Positions 1-7,721 of a stretch of DNA of 64,000 nucleotides are shown here, piece after piece. Both the position numbers and the translations under genes were made by a program. This DNA is from Polynucleobacter hirudinilacicola (GTDB lineage: Bacteria; Pseudomonadota; Gammaproteobacteria; Burkholderiales; Burkholderiaceae): positions 1,095,993-1,159,992 of the forward strand of contig NZ_NAIA01000003.1 in assembly GCF_002192535.1 (NCBI RefSeq). Reading direction: 5' to 3'. Position 1 is the stretch's first letter, and every line of letters begins with the position of its first letter. Under the pieces are notes generated by a model. That model was not told the origin of the DNA. It did not search any database and saw nothing but the letters and a program-made list of their open reading frames with translations.

Positions 1-834
1 TTGGTAAAACCGAGTCTTTTCAGGATGCCGTTACGGCAGCCCCCGTGCGCGCCTTATCGGCAACCTTAAATCGCGACGATCCTCCGCCTAGTAAGGGCAC
101 TTTCTTGCCTGAGCTGTGGCACTGGCTTTATTTTTTGTCCGCACGCACCTCAATCTGAAATTGGTCCTGATGGTCATCCTAAGCGGGGCGGCTTTCTACC
201 ACCCGTTCCTCTGCCACGTCGCATGTGGGCAGGCAGTCGCATTGAATGGTTAGCACCACTTTCCGTTGGCGATGAGATTGAACGGGTTTCTAAAATTGAA
301 TCCGTTACTCATAAAGCAGGTCGTACCGGTGATTTGATTTTTGTCTTGGTCCAACATCAGATCTCAAATCAAAATGGTCTTGCGATTATTGAAGAGCACG
401 ACATTGTTTATCGCGATGCGCCAGGACCGGATGACAAACCAGTTGCTCCTACACCCGCCCCAAGCAATGCTCAGTGGACAAAAACGATTACGCCTGATGA
501 TGTCCTGCTCTTTCGCTACTCCGCTCTCACTTTTAACGGTCATCGCATTCATTACGATCGCAAATACGTTACTGAAGTAGAAGGCTATCCAGGATTAATT
601 GTGCATGGCCCTTTGATTGCCACCTTGCTAGTGGATCTAGTACGTCAAAGCATTCCTGGCTGCAAGCTCAAGAGTTTTGAATTCCGTGCAATTCGCCCAA
701 CCTTTGATATCAATATTTTTAAGGTATCTGCCAAACCGGATTTAGAAAAAGATCCAAGTGGCAAAACAATTGCTGTTTGGGCACAAGACCATGAGGGCTG
801 GCTCACCATGCAAGCCACTGCTGTTTTGGCTTAA
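1..834 (+). pseudogene. MaoC/HTD2-type acyl-CoA hydratase, 5'-truncated by window edge and frameshifted
   Basis: Two frames together encode one FAS1-like/HTD2 dehydratase of the mesaconyl- or itaconyl-CoA hydratase type. The first part (from base 3) gives GKTESFQDAVTAAPVRALSA and then WHWLYFL before a stop near 156. The second frame picks up at about 140 with PHAPQSEIGPDGHPKRGGF and runs to the stop at 834. The C-terminal hot-dog domain has FRYSALTFNGHRIHYD and a YPGLIVHGPL strand, typical of these hydratases. The two halves join if one base is removed at or just after the T6 run at 131-136, so this is a one-base insertion, real or from sequencing. The true start lies upstream of the window. 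It sits 31 bases before a MmgE/PrpD gene and a CitE-like lyase gene, which suggests a shared CoA-thioester pathway. The exact substrate is not visible. Confidence 0.8.
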
Positions 835-865
835 TACACTAGCCCTGAATAAAAGGATATTTTTT

Positions 866-2242
866 ATGAGTACCGAACACTTATCGCGCGAACTCGCTAG
901 CTTTGCCGCTCATTTAAAAGCGAGTGATATTCCAAGTGATGTGATGAGCCGTGCCGAAGATTTACTAGTAGATTGGTTTGGCTCCGCAATTGCTGGCAAA
1001 GGCTCACGCCCTGTTGAAACCATTACCCAGTTTGCGCAAACCATGGGTGGTTTTGATAATAGCCACTCTGGTCCCTCAGAAATTCTGATCTCTCGCAAAA
1101 ACTCGAGCCCTTTCTTAGCAGCGATGGCTAATGCAGCCGCTTCTCATGTGGCTGAGCAAGATGATGTGCATAACGGTTCCGTATTTCATCCAGCTACCGT
1201 GGTATTTCCGCCTGCTTTAGCTTGTGCCCAAGCAATCGGCGCCTCTGGTGAAGATCTGTTAGTGGCATCAGTCGCAGGATATGAAGTCGGTATTCGGGTT
1301 GGTGAATTTTTGGGTCGCTCCCATTACAAAGTCTTTCACACCACAGGTACTGCAGGTACGATTGCCGCTGCAGCTGCTGTTGGTCGCCTCTTAAAACTAT
1401 CGCCTGTACAAATGCTGCATGCCTTTGGCTCAGCCGGCACCCAATCTGCTGGTCTTTGGGAATTTTTGCGTGATGCTGCGGACTCCAAACAACTCCATAC
1501 TGCGCATGCTGCGGCAACTGGCCTGATGTCGGCATATATTGCTCAAGCTGGGTTCACTGGCGCTGAGCACATCCTCGAGGGCAAACAAGGCTTGGCTGCT
1601 GGGATGTCGAGTGATGCAGATCCTAAAAAACTCGTAGATCGATTGGGCACTCGGTGGGCTTTAGCGGAAACTAGCTTTAAGTTTCATGCTTCCTGTCGTC
1701 ACACCCACCCGGCTGCGGATGCGCTATTGCAAGTGATGATAGCTAACAAACTCAAGCCTAGTGACATTGCCAAAGTAGAAACCTTAGTGCATCAAGGTGC
1801 GATTGATGTGTTGGGCCCTGTAACAAATCCTGCCACTGTGCATCAATCCAAGTTTTCAATGGGCACCGTACTTGCTCTAGTTGCCCACTATCAATTTGCT
1901 GGCCTTCAAGAATTCGATGAGCACTTTAAGGATGATGCCATTTGCTTATTCCGCGATCGCGTCACCATGATGCTGGATCCAGAAGTTGATAGCGCCTATC
2001 CACAACGCTGGATTGGCAAAGTCAAAGTACACCTCAATAACGGACAAATTTTGGATGGGCGCGTTGACGAGCCCAAAGGTGATCCTGGAAACACCTTAAG
2101 TCGCACTGAGATTACTGATAAGGCAATGCGCCTTGCTGCTTTTAGCAAAGGTGCAAGTCCTGCTGAGATGAGTAAAGCTATTGATTCCTTGTGGAATATT
2201 CGCAAACAAGCCAAAGTAGGCCCTCTACTTCCAAGTAATTAA
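866..2242 (+). CDS. MmgE/PrpD family protein
   Basis: A 458-residue protein of the MmgE/PrpD superfamily, which includes 2-methylcitrate dehydratase and cis-aconitate decarboxylase. Family features are the N-terminal helical domain with LLVDWFGSAIAGKG, the segment HVAEQDDVHNGSVFHPATVV and, after residue 270, the conserved FKFHASCRHTHPAADALL. I chose ATG 866 because an AAAAGGA ribosome site lies about 9 bases upstream; a longer in-frame start at 758 would run into the preceding gene. It is followed 15 bases later by the CitE-like lyase, so the two are probably cotranscribed. Within this superfamily the substrate cannot be assigned from sequence by eye; a dicarboxylate or tricarboxylate is likely. 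Cytoplasmic. Confidence 0.88.
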   Translation: MSTEHLSRELASFAAHLKASDIPSDVMSRAEDLLVDWFGSAIAGKGSRPVETITQFAQTMGGFDNSHSGPSEILISRKNSSPFLAAMANAAASHVAEQDDVHNGSVFHPATVVFPPALACAQAIGASGEDLLVASVAGYEVGIRVGEFLGRSHYKVFHTTGTAGTIAAAAAVGRLLKLSPVQMLHAFGSAGTQSAGLWEFLRDAADSKQLHTAHAAATGLMSAYIAQAGFTGAEHILEGKQGLAAGMSSDADPKKLVDRLGTRWALAETSFKFHASCRHTHPAADALLQVMIANKLKPSDIAKVETLVHQGAIDVLGPVTNPATVHQSKFSMGTVLALVAHYQFAGLQEFDEHFKDDAICLFRDRVTMMLDPEVDSAYPQRWIGKVKVHLNNGQILDGRVDEPKGDPGNTLSRTEITDKAMRLAAFSKGASPAEMSKAIDSLWNIRKQAKVGPLLPSN

Positions 2243-2257
2243 TACACTACACATCAT

Positions 2258-3103
2258 ATGAACCCACTTGATACACCATTAGGCTTTTGCAGTAACTTTT
2301 TATTTGTACCTGGCACTCGCCCTGAGCGTTTTATAAAAGCACTCGATAGCGGTGCTAGTGGTGTCATTATTGATTTGGAAGATGCAGTTGCTGCCGAAGA
2401 TAAAGATATGGCTCGCAATGCGATTCGGACAGCTTGGCCTTGCTTTACTGCTGAACAAAAAAAGCGTTTAGTCATTCGCAGCAACTCTCCAGGCAGTAAG
2501 TTTTACTCCGCTGATTTAATTCTGGCGCAAGAGCTCGATGTTGCTTGTTTACTCATCCCAAAGAGCGAGTCAGTTGATGAGATGAATGGTGCAGCACTGG
2601 TTTTACCAAATACCGCTCTGATTCCGATGATTGAAACTGCCATTGGTTTAGATCATCTTCGCGAAATAGCCAACTCCAATCAAGTGATTCGTCTTGCGTT
2701 GGGTAATTTAGATTTGCAGGCAGATCTTGGTATGGTCTGCGATCCACAAGAAACTGAACTGCAAACTGCACGCTATCAAATCGTCTTGGCCTCACGTGTA
2801 GCGCAGATTGCCCCTCCTATTGATGGGGTTACGCCGTCGACTGATGATGTCGTCCGCATTCAAGATGATGCTGAGCGCGCTAAGCGTATGGGCTTCGGTG
2901 GAAAACTCTGTATCCATCCAAAGCAAGTGGGTATTGTCAAAGCTGCCTTCATGCCCTCAGAAGAAGAAGTAGCTTGGGCAAAGCGTGTCATAGAGGCCGA
3001 TAAAGCCTCTAAAGGCGGTGCAGTCAAGCTGGATGGACGCATGATTGATCGCCCAGTAGTGTTGCTAGCCCAAAGAACCATTGCGGTTGCTGGTAAACAC
3101 TAG
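2258..3103 (+). CDS. CitE-like CoA-ester lyase (HpcH/HpaI aldolase/citrate lyase family)
   Basis: A 281-residue TIM-barrel lyase of the CitE/citramalyl-CoA/malyl-CoA lyase family. It opens with LFVPGTRPERF and has the DLEDAV strand, PMIETAIGLDHL carrying a metal-binding glutamate, LALGNLDLQADLGM and the closing KLCIHPKQV. These proteins cleave beta-hydroxyacyl-CoA thioesters, for example citramalyl-CoA to pyruvate and acetyl-CoA. The length fits stand-alone CitE-like enzymes, and no CitD or CitF subunit is nearby, which argues against a classical citrate lyase complex. The neighbouring hydratase and MmgE/PrpD genes fit a short dicarboxylate-CoA degradation pathway. The substrate is inferred. 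Confidence 0.87.
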   Translation: MNPLDTPLGFCSNFLFVPGTRPERFIKALDSGASGVIIDLEDAVAAEDKDMARNAIRTAWPCFTAEQKKRLVIRSNSPGSKFYSADLILAQELDVACLLIPKSESVDEMNGAALVLPNTALIPMIETAIGLDHLREIANSNQVIRLALGNLDLQADLGMVCDPQETELQTARYQIVLASRVAQIAPPIDGVTPSTDDVVRIQDDAERAKRMGFGGKLCIHPKQVGIVKAAFMPSEEEVAWAKRVIEADKASKGGAVKLDGRMIDRPVVLLAQRTIAVAGKH

Positions 3104-3173
3104 GTAGCAACCCTCCCCAAAAGACCCAAAAACTGGCAGAATAAGCCTGCATAACAACATGATGGAGACCGAA

Positions 3174-4163
3174 TTGAAGATCAAGAATTTTGTATTTTCT
3201 GGAATCACTGCAGCACTCACCGCTGGCGCACTTCTGAGCGGTAATGCCTTAGCGCAAAAAGACTGGCCAACCAAGTCAATTAACTTAGTTGTTCCATTTG
3301 CTGCTGGTGGACCGACAGACTCTATCGCACGCCTGATTGCAGTACCAATGGGTCAAGCATTAGGTCAAACAGTGGTGGTAGAAAACGTTCCTGGTGCCGG
3401 TGGCACGATTGCCTCTACTAAGGTAGCTCGCGCAGCCCCGGATGGATATACTATTTATATTCATCACATGGGTATGGCTACTGCACAAGCTTTGTATGAC
3501 AAGCTCCCCTATGACCCAATGACTAGCTTTGAATACGTTGGTCAAGTAGCTGATGTTCCAATGGTGCTCTTGGGTAAAAAAGATTTGCCGGCAAACAACT
3601 TTAAAGAACTGGAAGCCTATATCAAGGCTAATGGCTCAAAAGTCACAATGGCAAATGCTGGTCCAGGCGCTGTATCCCAACTTTGCGGCTTGTTATTCCA
3701 AAGCCGTATGGGTGTAAAGCTTACGAACATTCCTTACAAAGGAACTGGCCCTGCCCTCACTGACTTATTGGGCGGTCAAGTCGATTTGCTTTGCGATCAA
3801 ACCACTCAAACCATTCCTTACATCAAGGATGGCCGCGTCAAGGCTTTTGGTACAACTACTATGAAGCGCTTGCCAGCGATTCCTAATGTGCCAACTCTCA
3901 ATGAGCAAGGACTCAAGGGCTTTGAAGTTAAAGTTTGGCATGGTGTCTACACCCCGAAAGGTGTTCCACAACCAATCTTGGATAAGCTCAATGCTGCTCT
4001 GAAGAAGGCGCTCAATAGTCCTGACGTGAAGAAGCGTTTAGAGGATGCCAATATTGATATTGTTCCAGCAAGCAAGGTTTCTGCTAAGGGCTTAAAAGAC
4101 CATCTTGATACTGAAATCAACGTTTGGGGCCCAGTCATTCGTAAAGCGAATATTCCAGACTAA
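3174..4163 (+). CDS. Bug-family tripartite tricarboxylate transporter substrate-binding protein
   Basis: A periplasmic binding protein of the Bug/TctC family (about 329 residues) with an N-terminal signal peptide ending ALLSGNALAQ. The mature part has the family signature VVPFAAGGPTDSIARLIA, then VVVENVPGAGGTIAS, and ends in a helical lobe. I favour a TTG start at 3174, which has GGAG six bases upstream; ATG at 3159 or 3162 would add five or four residues and has no clear ribosome site. No TctA or TctB gene is adjacent, as is common for Bug proteins. It follows the catabolic genes at 866-3103 by 70 bases, so its ligand is probably the acid they degrade. A terminator follows. Confidence 0.9.
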   Translation: MKIKNFVFSGITAALTAGALLSGNALAQKDWPTKSINLVVPFAAGGPTDSIARLIAVPMGQALGQTVVVENVPGAGGTIASTKVARAAPDGYTIYIHHMGMATAQALYDKLPYDPMTSFEYVGQVADVPMVLLGKKDLPANNFKELEAYIKANGSKVTMANAGPGAVSQLCGLLFQSRMGVKLTNIPYKGTGPALTDLLGGQVDLLCDQTTQTIPYIKDGRVKAFGTTTMKRLPAIPNVPTLNEQGLKGFEVKVWHGVYTPKGVPQPILDKLNAALKKALNSPDVKKRLEDANIDIVPASKVSAKGLKDHLDTEINVWGPVIRKANIPD

Positions 4164-4181
4164 GCATTACCTGCATCAAAT

Positions 4182-4208
4182 AAAAGGCCAGCATATGCTG
4201 GCCTTTTT
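4182..4208 (+). terminator. Rho-independent terminator after the Bug receptor
   Basis: A fully self-complementary stretch, GGCCAGCATATGCTGGCC (4186-4203), is preceded by four A and followed by five T. It can end transcription of the receptor gene and, read the other way, of the convergent gene at 4228-4596. Confidence 0.85.
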
Positions 4209-4227
4209 CTTTAGTTCTGGAAGATTA

Positions 4228-4596
4228 TTATTTACAGGGGTAGCCTTGTCTAAAGAATCTCATCAAGGTTTTAGCAGCGCTCTCTTGATTGAACTGAGGG
4301 TTTGCCGCGCTCCAAACCAGAAATTTTTGCAAGATCTCATTGCGGGTTTCGCCTTTATTTGTAAAGCAGATAGATCGCTTTGTATTTGGACTGAGATTGG
4401 CTAAATACGATTGGTATATGCCTTCGCCAAAGCCAAAACAAAAACTGCGGCCTTGCTCATCATTTGGATTTTTACAGAGCTCCACAAATGCGCCAGTACT
4501 CGCATCGTTTACTGGAAGATCTTTTTGCGCATGTGCACTATGACTAAAGCATACGATGGATGTAATTAGCGCGAGTATTGCTGGGAATTTTTTCAT
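4228..4596 (-). CDS. Rap1a/Tai-like domain secreted protein
   Basis: A 122-residue protein with a cleavable signal peptide ending SHSAHAQ, followed by a small helical domain with four cysteines (in VELCKNP, RSFCFGFG, RSICFTN and GYPCK). The pattern CxGFxEGIYQSY with a final ColxFFxxxYPC-like end matches the Rap1a/Tai domain, named from Serratia type VI secretion immunity proteins but widespread as single periplasmic proteins. No T6SS effector or secretion gene is nearby, so an immunity role is not supported here. Its stop is 20 bases from the terminator at 4182-4208. It lies 21 bases downstream of the DUF3300 gene and may be cotranscribed with it. Confidence 0.7.
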   Translation of the reverse strand: MKKFPAILALITSIVCFSHSAHAQKDLPVNDASTGAFVELCKNPNDEQGRSFCFGFGEGIYQSYLANLSPNTKRSICFTNKGETRNEILQKFLVWSAANPQFNQESAAKTLMRFFRQGYPCK

Positions 4597-4617
4597 GGCT
4601 CTATTCTCTTAATAAGG

Positions 4618-5781
4618 TTAACGTCTAAATCCACCCATGTGGCCGCCGCCAAAGCCGCCATAACGGCCACCTCCTCCAAAACCCCGTGAGCGATCTTGCT
4701 CAGCATCAAAGCGCGCTTGATCTCGCATAGCATTCTCTTGGGCAGCTTCGCGATATACATTCGGATTAGCTCTATCCATCTGCGCATCATTACGCGCCTC
4801 TTGATTTAGACGCGCCGCTTGATCTCTTTCTTGTGGGCTCGCGTCTTTCTGAAAAGCACTATTGGCACGCTGAGCATCTGTGCGAGCAGCCTGCCTCTCC
4901 TGTGGAGTGGCATTATTTTTCCAGTCGTTCAGTAAGCGCTGCTGGTTAGCAATGCTAGCGGGACCAATAACGGCGCGAGAAGGAGTGCGTCCAGATGGAT
5001 TAATGGTTGTGGAGTTAATGGTGCCATTAGACCAATTGGGATAGGTCCAAAAATCATCACCAATCGCAAAACCCAAACCAAAAGCCATCATTCCCCAGGC
5101 GGGGTCATAAGCAGGATAAGGTGGGTAATCAGGATATGGCCATGGTCCATACACTACCGTAGGGTTGTAGCTGGGGATATAAACCACTTTGACATTGGCT
5201 GGGGCAATCAAGATATTGCCGTTGACATCTGTAGTGACAGTGATTTCCTTATTGGACTTCAGTGTGCCGGCGTTCAGAGCCTTTTTTCTTAAGACTTGTA
5301 CTGCTTTCATAGTGTCAGCTGCTTGGAGCTTATAGGCATTACCAAGGTTTTGAGTCCACTGTAATTTACCGCCCAACATATTGAATGCTTGTGGAAACGA
5401 TATGAGAGACTTCACGCTATCGTTCCACGATTGCGCCTTCAGCGCGTTTTGCAATGGGTCACCATTCAGGGAGGCATTGCTGTTTCGCCAGTTATAAGCC
5501 TCGGCTACTTCTAGCGGATAAGTCGAAGCTAACAACATCAGCGAGAGCAAGGAATCTGGATAAAGTGCTATTGGAGAAACTAAGGACTGCAATTGCGCAG
5601 ACGAAATCGTTTGTGGAGCTGCGTTATTACTCGGATCCTGAGTGTAATATCCGCTTTGCTGATAAGGGTCAGAATTCATTACACATCCATTGAGGAGGGA
5701 TCCGCAAGCGATTATCACTAGCGTGTGCAATCCACCTTTTTTACTCCATGCGGAAATACGTGTTTGACTTTCCTGTCTCAT
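4618..5781 (-). CDS. DUF3300 domain lipoprotein
   Basis: A 387-residue protein with a lipobox LLNGC, so Cys33 is a probable lipidation site. It is followed by the DUF3300 domain: SPIALYPDSLLSLMLLASTY, YNWRNSNASL, VVYIPSYNPTVVYGPW and a Trp/Tyr/Pro-rich segment ending DPAWGMMAFGLGFAIG. The last 130 residues are low complexity, charged and Gln/Arg-rich, and end in a glycine-rich tail with RYGGFGGGHMGGFRR. The family function is unknown. Probably anchored in an envelope membrane with the tail in the periplasm. The next gene downstream, the Rap1a-like one, follows after 21 bases. Confidence 0.85.
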   Translation of the reverse strand: MRQESQTRISAWSKKGGLHTLVIIACGSLLNGCVMNSDPYQQSGYYTQDPSNNAAPQTISSAQLQSLVSPIALYPDSLLSLMLLASTYPLEVAEAYNWRNSNASLNGDPLQNALKAQSWNDSVKSLISFPQAFNMLGGKLQWTQNLGNAYKLQAADTMKAVQVLRKKALNAGTLKSNKEITVTTDVNGNILIAPANVKVVYIPSYNPTVVYGPWPYPDYPPYPAYDPAWGMMAFGLGFAIGDDFWTYPNWSNGTINSTTINPSGRTPSRAVIGPASIANQQRLLNDWKNNATPQERQAARTDAQRANSAFQKDASPQERDQAARLNQEARNDAQMDRANPNVYREAAQENAMRDQARFDAEQDRSRGFGGGGRYGGFGGGHMGGFRR

Positions 5782-5853
5782 ACTGGCCTCAATATTGATC
5801 TATGCAAATAGCTTAGTAGATTCACCATCTTTTACGAATTTTGCTTGAATACA

Positions 5854-6474
5854 TTAACCCGGTCTAAATAAATAACCAGATCGCGCTTTATCTCTGCGCC
5901 TTCTATAAAGCGCCGCGATCAATCCAGTCAGAGCCCAGATAGCTAAGAATGGATCTAGCAAGTAATCCCACAGATTGGCAGACTCATGCCAGTGTCCTGC
6001 CCAAGCCAGAATCCCGATGGCAATAATCCATACGCCCTTACTCCAATGAGCAAGTCCGCATACGAGGGCAAAGAACAAAACCGCAATGAAAAATCCAATT
6101 GAGCCATAACCCCAAGCATAGGGATCCATCATGCCAAGACCAAGTGCAAGTGGATAAAAAATAATGGCTATCAATGCAAGCGCAAACTTAAATGCGAAGG
6201 GGGCTGGCTTATTCTTGGGCAGCAATGAAGTCCATAGCAAGAGCATCGTAACGATACTGAGATCGCCTACCACTCCTCGCACATAGGCAACAAGTGGTAA
6301 TTCCATACCTAAACCTAAAGGCCAGAAAAATAGGTTAGCAATCAAGAGTATGAGCAATACTTTGACAATAACCGGAAATGGTTGTGCAGACGTTTTTTGT
6401 AAGAGCAAAATAATCACAGCTGCACAAGTAATGGACATCTCAATCAAAGCAAAGGTTTGCATTAGGTTATTCAT
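5854..6474 (-). CDS. polytopic membrane protein, unknown function
   Basis: A 206-residue protein, mostly hydrophobic, with about six predicted transmembrane helices (for example MSITCAAVIILLLQ, VLLILLIANLFFW and GVWIIAIGILAWAG) and a basic C-terminus with YRRRRDKAR. I do not recognise the family. Its start codon shares one base with the stop of the sialidase-like gene, and that gene overlaps the ArnT-like glycosyltransferase by four bases. The three genes therefore form one translationally coupled operon. A role in envelope glycan handling is inferred from this context only. Confidence 0.7.
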   Translation of the reverse strand: MNNLMQTFALIEMSITCAAVIILLLQKTSAQPFPVIVKVLLILLIANLFFWPLGLGMELPLVAYVRGVVGDLSIVTMLLLWTSLLPKNKPAPFAFKFALALIAIIFYPLALGLGMMDPYAWGYGSIGFFIAVLFFALVCGLAHWSKGVWIIAIGILAWAGHWHESANLWDYLLDPFLAIWALTGLIAALYRRRRDKARSGYLFRPG

Positions 6475-7721
6475 TATTTAACCTCCTGAGAAGCAACTTC
6501 TGTTTGGGTCCTAGCAAGCTCACTCTGAGCGTGCTTTAACCAAGCCCCTGAGAAATATCGATGTCGAATCTTCTTGCGATCCCAGGTATAAACCAAATGG
6601 GCATCATTACCATCAACGCTAACGAGATATGGATAGGAAAACTCTTTACGCTGACCATCTGGTAATGCTTCATCATTTTCTATTACTTCAACCACCTGCC
6701 ACTGGTCTGATTTCGCATCGGCCATCAATAACACCAAGCGATATCGGCCTGCTTCAATATTATTGAGCACCAAAATACGTGCGCCGCTACTGAGTTGTAG
6801 CCCAGCAACTGCAGAATTGGGATTGGCGATAGGTAAATCTGCGCTTGTCTGCCAAGATTGGCCCGCATTTTGAGTATGACTAGCAATGACTTGTTTTGCT
6901 AGCCCTGCACTTCTTGCCTGCCGAAAATATGCGCTGGCATCTTGGGCATCGTTAACAAAAACCATTGGCTGAATAGCGCTACGACCAGAACTCATGCGGC
7001 GCTTATCAATGACCTGCCCTGCCTCCACTCTTAAAAACTCACCAAAGCGCCCAACCCACTCGTGATAAGCAGGCAAGCCAAGGCGGCCATCTATAAATGT
7101 CACTGCCGGAGACTTCACTAAAGTACTTATATTCATCAAGGGGGAGCTAATCAGGCGCTGTGGATTACTCCAAGTTAAGCCCTCATCATCTGAAATAAGA
7201 CTAGATATAGAACTACCCGCCCAACCACCAATCGAGACTGTGACAAAAAATAATTGCAAGCGGCCATCGGTCATTCTGGCGGGAACAGGGTTCCCTAATT
7301 TAGCGATATAGCGCATTAAGCCTTTTTCAGCACTCACTCTATCCATCACAACTGTTGGTGCGCTCCAACTAGATGCCTTAGGATCAAAGACAGCACTGTT
7401 AATCACCACATCCGCGGCGCCTTCCCGGCTGCCCGCAAACCAAAAAGCCCGAACAGCACCATCGTTTAATACAATCAGAGATGCAGCATGTACTGATGGA
7501 GCGCCTGTCTCTGGCAACCAAGTGCTAATAGGGCTCGCAATGACTGCCTTACTTGGAGTACTTTGGTTTTTAGATTTTGGAGTTGGCGTAGGCTCTAACT
7601 CTTCCTCAGCTGGAGGGGCTATATATGTAGTAAACGGCGCCCAAACCGGACGACTATCAATATGCAAAAAGCCGATTACTGCAGCCAGCAATAAAAAACA
7701 GAGGGCAATAACACGACTCAT
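6474..7721 (-). CDS. sialidase/BNR-repeat-like exported protein
   Basis: A 415-residue protein with an N-terminal hydrophobic anchor (VIALCFLLLAAVIGFLHI), a Pro/Thr-rich linker and a beta-propeller-like domain. At least one Asp-box is visible (SDDEGLTWS) and a second degenerate one is near TQNAGQSWQTS. This matches the sialidase-like fold that also includes non-enzymatic BNR proteins. The anchor suggests it faces the periplasm. A fully conserved sialidase arginine triad cannot be confirmed by eye, so catalysis is open. It overlaps the genes on both sides (7718-7721 and 6474), so the triad is coexpressed. Confidence 0.75.
   Translation of the reverse strand: MSRVIALCFLLLAAVIGFLHIDSRPVWAPFTTYIAPPAEEELEPTPTPKSKNQSTPSKAVIASPISTWLPETGAPSVHAASLIVLNDGAVRAFWFAGSREGAADVVINSAVFDPKASSWSAPTVVMDRVSAEKGLMRYIAKLGNPVPARMTDGRLQLFFVTVSIGGWAGSSISSLISDDEGLTWSNPQRLISSPLMNISTLVKSPAVTFIDGRLGLPAYHEWVGRFGEFLRVEAGQVIDKRRMSSGRSAIQPMVFVNDAQDASAYFRQARSAGLAKQVIASHTQNAGQSWQTSADLPIANPNSAVAGLQLSSGARILVLNNIEAGRYRLVLLMADAKSDQWQVVEVIENDEALPDGQRKEFSYPYLVSVDGNDAHLVYTWDRKKIRHRYFSGAWLKHAQSELARTQTEVASQEVK

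Noticed and set aside
1194..1535. 113-codon minus-strand open frame opposite the MmgE/PrpD gene
   Set aside because: Gln/His-rich translation, opposite a clear family member; no independent support.
4228..4596. type VI secretion immunity gene
   Set aside because: Domain resemblance only; no effector, VgrG or Hcp gene nearby, and the domain is common in solitary periplasmic proteins.
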